DNA of 64,000 nt from assembly GCF_025263265.1 (NCBI RefSeq), contig NZ_CP079869.1:3534001-3598000 (forward strand), written 5' to 3'. Positions 38,225 to 45,887 of the stretch are shown piece after piece. The DNA is from Mycobacterium sp. SMC-4 (GTDB lineage Bacteria > Actinomycetota > Actinomycetes > Mycobacteriales > Mycobacteriaceae). The notes beneath the pieces are model-generated. The model worked only from the letters and a program-made list of their open reading frames with translations. It made no database searches and had not been told where the DNA came from. Numbering within the stretch: position 1 is the stretch's first letter; every line of letters starts with the position of its first letter. The translations under genes and the position numbers were made by a program.

Positions 38225-39565
38225 ATGCGTCCTCCGAGCCTGCCGTCTGCCCCGCTGATGTCACCGCTGTTCGGCGGTCTGTACGCCGCGGCATACGGCA
38301 TCGGCGGTCAGCAGCTCGTCCGTCGGCTGGTGCGGACTTGCGGGCCGGTCATCGCACTGCCCGTCCTCGGTTACGGCAGGGTCGTCGCCGTCGCCGATCC
38401 GGCGCTGGCCAAGCAGGTGTTCACCGCCAAACCTGACGTGCTGTTGGGCGGTGAGGGCGTCGGGCCGGCCGCCGCGATCTACGGCCGCCGCTCGATGTTC
38501 GTACTGGAGGAACCCGAACACTTACGGCGGCGCAAGCTGCTCAGCCCGCCGCTGCACGGCCACACATTGCGCGAGTACGTGCCGGTGATCGAGGCCGCGA
38601 CCCGCGCCGCGATGGCGTCCTGGCCCTCGGAATCACCGGTCCGGATGCTGGAGGCGGGCCGTGAGCTGACCCTTGAGGTGATCGTGCAGGTGATCTTCGG
38701 GGCACACGAGGCCACCGAGATCGAACGGTTGGGCGCTCCGTTCGCCGACCTGCTCGACTTGGCACTGTCGACAGAGACTCCGATCCGTTATGCAGCACGC
38801 CGGCTCGGAGCGCTGCGCTCCTGGGGCACGCTGGCCGACCTCAACCGCAGAATTGACGAGGTTGTGCTGCCCCTCATCGCGCGCCGACGTGCGAGTGCGG
38901 CCCGGGTTCGCGCCACCGACGTGCTGAGCATGCTGGTCGATGCGCGCTCCGAAGACGGGGACCAGTTGTCGGACAAGGAGATTCGCGACGACGTCATCAC
39001 GTTGATGCTCGCCGGGCACGAGACGACGGCCACCACCCTGGCGTGGCTGGCGGACCTGCTGGCGCACCACCCCGATGTGCAGCAACGGGTGCGCGCCGAG
39101 GCCGGTAGTGAGCGCACCGACTACACCGAGGCGGTGATCAACGAGACCCTGAGGCTGCGTCCGCCGGCGCCGATCACAGGCCGGATGACCACGGCGGAGT
39201 ACCGGCTCGGTGACTACACGCTGCCGGCCGGTACGCGCATTGTGCTGCTGCTCGATGCCATCAACCGCGACCCGCAGACCTATCCCGATCCGGACACCTT
39301 CGACCCCCAACGCTTCGTCGGCACCCGCGTCAACCCTTACAGCTGGGTGCCCTTCGGGGGTGGGCTCAAACGATGCATCGGCGCGAGCTTCTCGATGTGC
39401 GAGCTCACCACGATCCTGCACACGATGCTGGCCGAAGCCGAGCTACGTCCCGTCGACCGCCGCCCGGAGTCTCCGGCCACCCATGCCGCGCCGGTCGTCG
39501 TGCCGCGCCACGGCGCCCGGGTGTACGTCGCGCCACTGTCACGGCGCACCGAGATTTCGGCCTGA
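38225..39565 (+). CDS. Cytochrome P450
   Basis: 446 aa from ATG 38225; GTG at 38216 is an alternative. I-helix AGHETTATTLAWL near 262, ExxR as ETLRLRPP, PERF-like FDPQRFVG and the haem loop FGGGLKRCIGASF with the Cys ligand are all present. Overall pattern (YGRVVAVADPALAKQVF, RRKLLSPPLHG) resembles the mycobacterial CYP135/CYP138 group. The substrate is unknown; neither a ferredoxin nor a reductase gene is adjacent. Confidence 0.94.
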   Translation: MRPPSLPSAPLMSPLFGGLYAAAYGIGGQQLVRRLVRTCGPVIALPVLGYGRVVAVADPALAKQVFTAKPDVLLGGEGVGPAAAIYGRRSMFVLEEPEHLRRRKLLSPPLHGHTLREYVPVIEAATRAAMASWPSESPVRMLEAGRELTLEVIVQVIFGAHEATEIERLGAPFADLLDLALSTETPIRYAARRLGALRSWGTLADLNRRIDEVVLPLIARRRASAARVRATDVLSMLVDARSEDGDQLSDKEIRDDVITLMLAGHETTATTLAWLADLLAHHPDVQQRVRAEAGSERTDYTEAVINETLRLRPPAPITGRMTTAEYRLGDYTLPAGTRIVLLLDAINRDPQTYPDPDTFDPQRFVGTRVNPYSWVPFGGGLKRCIGASFSMCELTTILHTMLAEAELRPVDRRPESPATHAAPVVVPRHGARVYVAPLSRRTEISA

Positions 39566-39702
39566 CGCCCCTGGTGGTGGAGATGCCGGTCACCGCCACG
39601 ATGGCCGTGCCCTGTGCTCCATACATTTGATTCAGCCGGATCGGGATATGTCCGCCGGCGCTGGGTAACGCCCTCGAATCCGCCCAGCGATCAGGAGGAT
39701 GC

Positions 39703-40410
39703 GTGCACCAGGATGCGGTCAAGGTCTCGTTTTTCGGGATCGACCTCCCCGAGCTGATGGCCGTCGCTGATGTCGACACTGCGCGCTTCACCCCCGGCCA
39801 GGTGATCCTCGCCGAAGGTGACGACGTCGGCCGACTACATATCGTCGCCGCCGGCAGAGTCCGCATCGGCCGGCACCGGGCCGACCGTGAATGCCTGTTC
39901 GGTGTGCTGGGCCCCGGGGAGATGTTTGGTGAGGAGTCGGTGTTCGACCCGGGTCCGTCCGGGACCTGCGCCATTGCGTTGACCGACGTCGAGGTTGTGG
40001 CCATCGGCCGCAGGGCACTGCTGTCCCTGCTCATCGACGCCCCCGAGGCCGCGCAGCGCATCATGCGGATCCTGGCGCGCCGGGTCCGCCGCCGCTCGGG
40101 CACCATCACCGACACCGTCTACGCCGACGTCACCGCCCGGGTCGCCAAGCAGCTGCTGGCACTGGCGCAACGGTTCGGCCAGCAGCACAGCGGTGCGATC
40201 CGGGTGCCGATGGAATTGACCCAGGAACAGTTCGCACAGTTGGTGGGCTCGTCGCGGGAGTCGGTGAACAAGGCGCTGAGTGAGTTCGTCGAACGCGGCT
40301 GGATCATCATCCGGCGCGACGCCATCCTGATCCGGGAGTCCGAACCGTTGGCGACCCGCATGCACGGCGCACGGCGGCACAGCAAGCGCGGCCAGACCAT
40401 CACCGTGTGA
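39703..40410 (+). CDS. Crp/Fnr-family transcriptional regulator
   Basis: 235 aa, GTG start with GGAGGA upstream. N-terminal cyclic-nucleotide-like sensor domain (FTPGQVILAEGDDVGRLHIV, LGPGEMFGEESVFDPGPSGT), dimer helix, and a C-terminal helix-turn-helix (LTQEQFAQLVGSSRESVNKA, RGWIIIRRDAI). It is not the housekeeping mycobacterial CRP by sequence as far as I can tell. No Cys cluster for an iron-sulfur centre is evident. Its target is unknown; it follows the P450 gene by 137 bp. Confidence 0.88.
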   Translation: MHQDAVKVSFFGIDLPELMAVADVDTARFTPGQVILAEGDDVGRLHIVAAGRVRIGRHRADRECLFGVLGPGEMFGEESVFDPGPSGTCAIALTDVEVVAIGRRALLSLLIDAPEAAQRIMRILARRVRRRSGTITDTVYADVTARVAKQLLALAQRFGQQHSGAIRVPMELTQEQFAQLVGSSRESVNKALSEFVERGWIIIRRDAILIRESEPLATRMHGARRHSKRGQTITV

Positions 40411-40414
40411 CCCG

Positions 40415-40891
40415 CTAGGGAGTCCGGGTGCCGGTGGTGTCGGTTCGAGCAGACCGGCTCAGGCCGACCCCGAGACCGATCATGACCAGGCCCAGTCCGA
40501 GATGCAGCCAGTCGATGGCGGTGTTGACCGGCACGAAGTTGGCTGCGCTGTCGTGGTCGATGATCATGCCGTAGAGGAACAGCACGAGGTAGATCACGCC
40601 GCCGCCGATGAGATAGAGCCGGGCCAGTGCGAAGGTGCGCGCCATCAGCACACCGGCTACGCCGAATGCCAGGTGAACGATGTTGTGCAGCACCGAGACT
40701 GCGAACACCCCCAGCAGCATCGCGCCGGAGTGGTGCCCGGCGAATGTCAGCTGGTCGTAGTTGGTGGTGATGCCCGGAATGAACCCGAGGATGCCAACGA
40801 GCAGAAACACGGCGCCGACGATGAGTGCGGCGGTTTGCACAGGATGGCGGACAGCTGTACTGACCTTGCCGGCAGGTTCTGGTGTAGTCAT
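40415..40891 (-). CDS. DUF4383 four-helix membrane protein
   Basis: 158 aa from ATG 40891, with GAGGAG just upstream. Four hydrophobic helices (AALIVGAVFLLVGILGFIPG, SGAMLLGVFAVSVLHNIVHL, YLIGGGVIYLVLFLYGMI, IDWLHLGLGLVMIGLGVGLS) with HxxxH-like histidines in the second and third loops. The pattern is that of DUF4383, common in actinobacteria and of unknown function. Confidence 0.85.
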   Translation of the reverse strand: MTTPEPAGKVSTAVRHPVQTAALIVGAVFLLVGILGFIPGITTNYDQLTFAGHHSGAMLLGVFAVSVLHNIVHLAFGVAGVLMARTFALARLYLIGGGVIYLVLFLYGMIIDHDSAANFVPVNTAIDWLHLGLGLVMIGLGVGLSRSARTDTTGTRTP

Positions 40892-41013
40892 TTCTCCTCT
40901 TTTCTCGTGTCGCGCCCGAAACTCGCGTCCGGTCACGCCGCCGAACTACCCGGTGGTGAGCAGCTGAAACGCGCCGACGACGACGGCCGACCGCCGTCGG
41001 TACGCTGAGAACC

Positions 41014-41787
41014 ATGGATGTCGCCCTCCTTGTGCTTCTTCTTCTCGTCGTCGCGGCGATCGGGTACGCCGTCTATGCCGCGTCGAAGGCCTCGACGCGG
41101 CGCACCGCGGGAGCGTTGTCCGACGCCAAAGCCGATGCCCGCCGGCTCATCGAACGTCTTGGCGGTCAGGTGTTCGCCCTGTCGGGCACCGATGACGCGT
41201 CCACCCAGGCCCTGGCCGATGCCTCGGAGCGCTACACGGCCGCGTCAAGCCAGATCGATCAGGCCGACACGATCCGACAGGCCGAGTTGGCCAAGGAAAG
41301 CGCCGTCGAAGGCCTCTACTACATCCGCGCCGCGCGTACGGCGATGGGCATGGATCCCGGACCGGAACTGGAGACCCTGTCCGGGCAGCGGTCGGCCGGA
41401 ACTGTCACCGAGGACCGCAGCATCGAATTCGAGGGCCGTCAGATCTCCGCCTCGCCGAATCCGTCGCAGGCCACGCCGAACTACTATCCCGGTGGCCGCG
41501 TCGCGGGTCGCCCGGTGCCCGCCGGCTGGTACTCCGAGCCGTGGTGGAAACCGGCGCTGGTGGCCGGCGCCTGGGGCATGGGTTCGGTCCTGCTGTTCAG
41601 CGCGCTGTTTTCGGGTATGCACGGAGTCGACTACGGCGCACAAGGATTCGAGAGCGGTTACGGCGACGGGTACGCCGACGGGCTGGCCGCCGGCCAGGAC
41701 GGCGGGTTCGACGGCAGTGACGCCGGCGGTTGGGACGGTGGCGGCGGCTGGGACAGCGGCGGCGATTTCGGCGGCTTCGACTTCTGA
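41014..41787 (+). CDS. Membrane protein with coiled coil and Gly/Asp-rich C-terminus
   Basis: 257 aa. One N-terminal transmembrane segment (MDVALLVLLLLVVAAIGYAV), a helical region (residues 35-110, many Ala and charged residues), a second membrane segment near 185-205 (ALVAGAWGMGSVLLFSALFS), and a tail rich in Gly, Asp, Tyr and Trp that ends in GGDFGGFDF. I associate this with mycobacterial DUF1542-type proteins. Function unknown. Confidence 0.8.
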   Translation: MDVALLVLLLLVVAAIGYAVYAASKASTRRTAGALSDAKADARRLIERLGGQVFALSGTDDASTQALADASERYTAASSQIDQADTIRQAELAKESAVEGLYYIRAARTAMGMDPGPELETLSGQRSAGTVTEDRSIEFEGRQISASPNPSQATPNYYPGGRVAGRPVPAGWYSEPWWKPALVAGAWGMGSVLLFSALFSGMHGVDYGAQGFESGYGDGYADGLAAGQDGGFDGSDAGGWDGGGGWDSGGDFGGFDF

Positions 41788-41797
41788 GTCGCGTCCC

Positions 41798-42604
41798 TCA
41801 ACTTTGACAGGTGGGACACCAGAACAGGTTGCGTGCTTCCAGCTGCACAGTGCGCACCGACGTCGCGCACACTCGGCACGGCTCACCGCCGCGTCGGTAC
41901 ACGTAAGTCCGCGGGCGGCCCGGCCGGTAGGACGGCGCGCCGTGGTCGTGTTCAGCCTCGACCACCACGATCTTGCCGCGGCGCACCCCGACCTTCATCA
42001 ATCCCACCAGATCGGTCCACATGTCCATGAATTCATCGCTGGTCATCGTGGTGCCCGGCCGGAACGGGTTCACCCGGTGGCGGAACAACAACTCGCTGCG
42101 GTACACGTTTCCGACTCCTGCGATCACCGTCTGATCCATCAGTAGCGCACCGATCGGTCTGCGCGACTTCACGATTCGTCGCCAAGCCAGAGCCGGGTCG
42201 GCGTCGGGGCGCAGCGGGTCGGGGCCCAATTTGGCCACGACGTCATCGACCTGGGTCTCATTGATCACCTCGCACACGGTCGGACCCCGAAGGTCGGTGC
42301 CGCACTCGGCGCCGCGCATGCGCATGCGGACCTGTCCGACCGGTGCCGGGTCGACACCGTCGTCGGGCGATGACCAGTCGGTGAAGCTGCCGTACAGGCC
42401 GAGGTGGATGTGCACGACGCGACCACCGGCGTAATGGTGGAACAGGTGCTTGCCCCAGGCACTGGCCCGGGTCAGGACGCGACCGGTGACGGCGGCGGCG
42501 CCGTCGACGAAGCGACCCTGAGGGCTTGACACCACCACCGGTGCGCGCCCGAATCGGCGCTGGTGCGCACGCGCCAGCCGATGCAGGGTGTGGCCCTCGG
42601 GCAT
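41798..42604 (-). CDS. nei: Fpg/Nei family DNA glycosylase/AP lyase
   Basis: 268 aa. The N-terminal MPEGHTLHRLAR gives the catalytic Pro2 and Glu3; the helix-two-turn-helix region with VIAGVGNVYRSELLFRHRVN and the C-terminal zinc finger (PCRVCATSVRT...FWCPTCQ) complete the fold. It excises oxidised pyrimidines and nicks abasic sites. Length and position next to rpiB match Rv2464c (Nei1). Confidence 0.94.
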   Translation of the reverse strand: MPEGHTLHRLARAHQRRFGRAPVVVSSPQGRFVDGAAAVTGRVLTRASAWGKHLFHHYAGGRVVHIHLGLYGSFTDWSSPDDGVDPAPVGQVRMRMRGAECGTDLRGPTVCEVINETQVDDVVAKLGPDPLRPDADPALAWRRIVKSRRPIGALLMDQTVIAGVGNVYRSELLFRHRVNPFRPGTTMTSDEFMDMWTDLVGLMKVGVRRGKIVVVEAEHDHGAPSYRPGRPRTYVYRRGGEPCRVCATSVRTVQLEARNLFWCPTCQS

Positions 42605-42607
42605 CGG

Positions 42608-43081
42608 CTACGCGCCGGGGACCGGCGGCGCGACGTGTGTCGTGTCGTATTCGGAGAGGATGTCGATCCGGCGTTGATGACGTTCGGCCTCCGACCACTG
42701 GGCGGCCAGGAACGCATCGACGATCGCCAAGGCTTCCTCGGTGGTGTGCATCCGACCCCCGATGCCGATCAACTGGGCGTTGTTGTGTTCGCGCGCCAGC
42801 GTCGCGGTCTCGGTGCTCCACGCCAGCGCGCAGCGCGCCCCGGGCACTTTGTTGGCTGCGATCTGCTCACCGTTGCCCGAACCGCCGAGCACGATGCCCA
42901 GGCTGCCCGGGTCGGCGACGGTCTTCTCGGCAGCGGCGATGCAGAACGCCGGATAGTCGTCCTCGGCGTCATAGGAAAAGGCGCCGCAGTCGACAGGGTC
43001 GTTTCCGGTGGCCCTCAGGTGCTCGATGATGGCCTGCTTGAGCTCGTATCCAGCGTGATCGGCTCCCAGGTAGACGCGCAT
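42608..43081 (-). CDS. rpiB: Ribose-5-phosphate isomerase B
   Basis: 157 aa from ATG 43081 (MRVYLGADHAGYELK); the frame is open 11 codons further. LGGSGNGEQIAANKVPGARC and a following HNNAQLIGIGGRMH are the RpiB active-site segments. It interconverts ribose 5-phosphate and ribulose 5-phosphate. Mycobacterial RpiB uses a Glu in place of the Cys of the E. coli enzyme; the NGEQ segment agrees. It lies 3 bp before nei on the same strand. Confidence 0.95.
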   Translation of the reverse strand: MRVYLGADHAGYELKQAIIEHLRATGNDPVDCGAFSYDAEDDYPAFCIAAAEKTVADPGSLGIVLGGSGNGEQIAANKVPGARCALAWSTETATLAREHNNAQLIGIGGRMHTTEEALAIVDAFLAAQWSEAERHQRRIDILSEYDTTHVAPPVPGA

Positions 43082-43123
43082 GGCGGTAACCCTACTCATC
43101 CGGTCACCCAGCACATCGGTCGC

Positions 43124-43663
43124 CTACCGGGCCGACAATCCGTCGAGCAGCACCTCCAGCAGGCGTGGTGTGCGCTCTGCCCATTCGCCCTCCTCGACGT
43201 GGGCGAGGAACCAGGACAACAGGATGACGTCGCGCGGATCGACATCGCCGCGTAATACGCCTGCCTCGCGGCCGGCGGCGAGCAGGGCACCGAGGGCATC
43301 GCCGAGCTTGCCCGGCGTCTGCGCCACGATGTCCTGCCAGACGGACGCCTCGACCGCAGCCATCACACCGAATTTCACTCGGGCGTAGGCCGCGAGTTGA
43401 GTGAACCACCGCCGCAGCGCTTCGACCGGGGGATGCTGCTCCAGTAATGCGTATGCCAGGGAAACCAATTCGTCGATCTCGTCGTCGTAGAGCGCGCGCA
43501 TCAGATCGTCGCGGGTGGCGAAATGGCGGTAGAGCGTGGCCTGGCCGACGCCGGCCGCCCGCGCAACCGCACTGAGCTTGAGTTCGCCCGGTTCGGTGAC
43601 GAGCCGTCGCGCGGCATCGATGATGACCGCCCGGTTGCGCGCCGCGTCGGTGCGCTCGGACAT
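43124..43663 (-). CDS. TetR-family transcriptional repressor
   Basis: 179 aa. Helix-turn-helix at residues 10-55 (RNRAVIIDAARRLV, LSAVARAAGVGQATLYRHFA). The C-terminal ligand domain has no recognisable subfamily motif. It is divergent from an SDR gene with 84 bp between them; two perfect palindromes there are its obvious operators, so it very likely represses itself and the SDR. Confidence 0.9.
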   Translation of the reverse strand: MSERTDAARNRAVIIDAARRLVTEPGELKLSAVARAAGVGQATLYRHFATRDDLMRALYDDEIDELVSLAYALLEQHPPVEALRRWFTQLAAYARVKFGVMAAVEASVWQDIVAQTPGKLGDALGALLAAGREAGVLRGDVDPRDVILLSWFLAHVEEGEWAERTPRLLEVLLDGLSAR

Positions 43664-43684
43664 GACCGCCCTCCGCCTGGCAAA

Positions 43685-43699
43685 CGGACAAGTTGTCCG
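43685..43699. promoter_or_regulatory. TetR operator 1
   Basis: CGGACAAGTTGTCCG is a perfect 15-bp palindrome around a central G. It lies 21 bp upstream of the tetR ATG. A TATATG at 43702-43707 between the two operators could be a -10 element. Confidence 0.85.
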
Positions 43700-43712
43700 G
43701 TTATATGGAAAA

Positions 43713-43727
43713 CGGACAACTTGTCCG
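43713..43727. promoter_or_regulatory. TetR operator 2
   Basis: CGGACAACTTGTCCG is the same palindrome with the opposite centre, 28 bp centre to centre from operator 1. It lies 20 bp upstream of the SDR start, where a bound repressor would block transcription. Confidence 0.85.
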
Positions 43728-43747
43728 CATCTCTCGAAAGGGTAGTC

Positions 43748-44488
43748 ATGAACTCACTCGCCGACAAGGTCGTGGCGATCACCGGTGCCAGCAGTGGCAT
43801 TGGCGCGGCGACGGCACGCCGGCTCGCATCCCGTGGCTGCGCCGTCGTCCTCGGCGCGCGCCGCACCGACCGCCTCGAGGACCTCGCCGCCGCACTACGC
43901 GCCGACGGGGGCCGGGCGAGCACCGTAGCGGTGAAAGTCACCCAGGCCGATGATCTGCAACGACTGGTTGCCGCAGCGGTGTCGCAGTTCGGCCGTCTCG
44001 ATGTTCTCGTCAGCAGCGCCGGCATCGGCCCGATATCACCAATGTCGGCTCGGCGCCGTGGCGACTGGGACGCCATGATCGACGTCAACCTGCGCGGTGT
44101 GCTGCACGGGATCGATGCCGCACTACCCGTTTTCCAGCGGCAAGGCCGCGGGCATTTCGTCACCATCGTCTCGACGGCCGGCCTCCAGATCGCACCAACG
44201 ATGGCGGTCTACGCGGCCACCAAGAACGCCGTGCGCACACTGCTAGAGGGGCTGCGCCGGGAGTCCACCGACGGCACGCTCAAGACCACCGCCATCTCAC
44301 CGGGGTATGTGCGCACTGAGTTCGCGGATTCAATCACCGACCCGGCAATCCGCGCCGAGATCGAGGGCGGCATGCAGACATTCGCGCTCGATCCCGACGC
44401 GATCGCCAGATCGGTCGAGTTCGCGATCGACCAGCCATGGGAGGTCGAGATCGGCGAACTGGTGATCCGCCCGACCGTGCAGGACTAA
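43748..44488 (+). CDS. Short-chain dehydrogenase/reductase (SDR)
   Basis: 246 aa from ATG 43748, with GAAAGGG 5 bases upstream. Classical SDR: GASSGIG cofactor loop near 12, SSAGIG, catalytic Ser in VSTAGLQ and YAATK with Tyr/Lys near 153. An Arg after the second beta strand (GARRTDR) favours NADP(H). Substrate unknown; regulation by the divergent TetR gene suggests induction by a xenobiotic or quinone-like ligand. The 3' end overlaps the convergent dioxygenase gene by 4 bp. Confidence 0.92.
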   Translation: MNSLADKVVAITGASSGIGAATARRLASRGCAVVLGARRTDRLEDLAAALRADGGRASTVAVKVTQADDLQRLVAAAVSQFGRLDVLVSSAGIGPISPMSARRRGDWDAMIDVNLRGVLHGIDAALPVFQRQGRGHFVTIVSTAGLQIAPTMAVYAATKNAVRTLLEGLRRESTDGTLKTTAISPGYVRTEFADSITDPAIRAEIEGGMQTFALDPDAIARSVEFAIDQPWEVEIGELVIRPTVQD

Positions 44489-45444
44489 CCGACCGTGATG
44501 GCGTCCAACCGCTCTTTGATGAAATCGGCGCAGGTCACCGGGTCGAGGCCACCGACCCGGCCGATCGGCGGTTCCAATGGCGTGACCAGCGCATCATGGT
44601 TGGCCTCGTAGAAGTAGATCAGTGAGACCAGATCCTCCTCGGGCGCGTGCGACTGCGGCGGCAACACCCGGTGCCGGCCCGACGGCCAGCGCCGACCGCT
44701 CCAGTACTCCAACAGGTCACCGATGTTGACAGTCAACGCGCCCGGCTCCCACGGGGCGTCCTCCCAGCCGGCCTCTTCCGAATACACCTGCAGCCCACCG
44801 GCGCCCGGTTCGCGGTCCAGTACTGTGACCGTGCCGAAGTCGGTGTGCGGACCGATGCGGAACTGACCGGGCTCGGGCTCCCCGACCACGCTCACCGGCG
44901 GATAGTGGTTGATGTTCATCGTCCAGGTCGGCCGGCTCGCCAGCGCGGCGAACGGGTTGTCGGGCAGACCGAGTGCCTTGGCGAACAAGGCCAGCAGGTC
45001 ATCGGACAGCTTTCGCATCGCACTCGTGTACTCGTCGACCAGGCCCTGTAGGTGCGCCACTTCGGCCGGCCAGACGTTGGGCGCAAACCAGATCCGGTCC
45101 ACCTCAAGATCACCGGTCGCGGTCTCCGCACCAAGGCTGAAGCTCTCCTTGAGATCCGGCGGGGTCTCAATGCCCTCGGCGTAGGCGTTGGCCTCCGCGC
45201 CGGGACCGATCCAACCGTGCCCCCCGACCGGCACCGAATACCGTTGCTTCACCCCGGCGGGCAGGTCAAAGAATTCGCGGCTGGCCGCACGTACCCGGGC
45301 AGCCAGATCGGCGTCGACGCCATGTCCGGTGACGACGATGAAACCGGCTCGCTGCAGTCCCTCGTCGACCTCGGCGGCCAGCGCTTCGACGTCGGCACCG
45401 CCGGTATACCAGCGCGAGAGATCCACTGTGGCAATGGCGCTCAT
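44485..45444 (-). CDS. Isopenicillin N synthase-like Fe(II) dioxygenase
   Basis: 319 aa. DIOX_N region (IVVTGHGVDADLAARVRAAS) followed by the iron-binding facial triad: HTDFGTVTVL (His/Asp) and GRHRVLPP (distal His). The Arg of the usual RxS 2-oxoglutarate motif is replaced: the aligned segment reads EEDLVSLIYF, with Leu in place of Arg. Its ATG overlaps the cytosine deaminase stop by 4 bp. Fungal thymine 7-hydroxylase has this fold, so a role on a pyrimidine base is a fair guess from context. Confidence 0.85.
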   Translation of the reverse strand: MSAIATVDLSRWYTGGADVEALAAEVDEGLQRAGFIVVTGHGVDADLAARVRAASREFFDLPAGVKQRYSVPVGGHGWIGPGAEANAYAEGIETPPDLKESFSLGAETATGDLEVDRIWFAPNVWPAEVAHLQGLVDEYTSAMRKLSDDLLALFAKALGLPDNPFAALASRPTWTMNINHYPPVSVVGEPEPGQFRIGPHTDFGTVTVLDREPGAGGLQVYSEEAGWEDAPWEPGALTVNIGDLLEYWSGRRWPSGRHRVLPPQSHAPEEDLVSLIYFYEANHDALVTPLEPPIGRVGGLDPVTCADFIKERLDAITVG

Positions 45445-45887
45445 TCAGCAACTCCGATGTCTTCGTTCCACAGATCGGGCCGTGCGGCGATGAACTCCTC
45501 CATCATCGACACGCACCGCTCATCATTCAGAAGGGTGACCTGCACCCCGTTTTCGGCCAGCCAGTCGTGTCCACCGGAGAACGTCGTGGCCTCACCGATC
45601 ACCACCGCGCCGATGTTGAACTGACGTACCAGGCCGCTGCAGTACCAGCACGGCGAGAGCGTCGTCACCATCACCGTGGACCGGTAGTCGCGCTGACGAC
45701 CGGCGTTGCGAAAAGCATCGGTCTCGCCGTGCACCGACGGGTCGTCGTTCTGCACGCGCCGGTTGTGCCCCCTGCCCAGCAGCACACCAGCGGCGGTGAA
45801 CAACGCCGCCCCGATCGGAATACCGCCCTCGGACAGACCTTTTCGCGCCTCGTCGACAGCGACGTCGAGCATCTGCTCCGGGGTCAT
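45441..45887 (-). CDS. Yeast-type cytosine deaminase (Fcy1-like)
   Basis: 148 aa. Zinc site HGETDAF (His53, proton shuttle Glu55) and TLSPCWYC (Cys80, Cys83); GRGHNRR supplies Asn42. The whole chain follows Saccharomyces Fcy1 as I remember it: EGGIPIGAAL, NDERCVSMMEEFIAARPDLW and the C-terminal EDIG with the substrate-binding Asp near 143. This is unlike E. coli CodA, an unrelated amidohydrolase. It converts cytosine to uracil. It is coupled to the dioxygenase (4 bp overlap) and to the permease remnant (4 bp overlap). Confidence 0.85.
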   Translation of the reverse strand: MTPEQMLDVAVDEARKGLSEGGIPIGAALFTAAGVLLGRGHNRRVQNDDPSVHGETDAFRNAGRQRDYRSTVMVTTLSPCWYCSGLVRQFNIGAVVIGEATTFSGGHDWLAENGVQVTLLNDERCVSMMEEFIAARPDLWNEDIGVAE

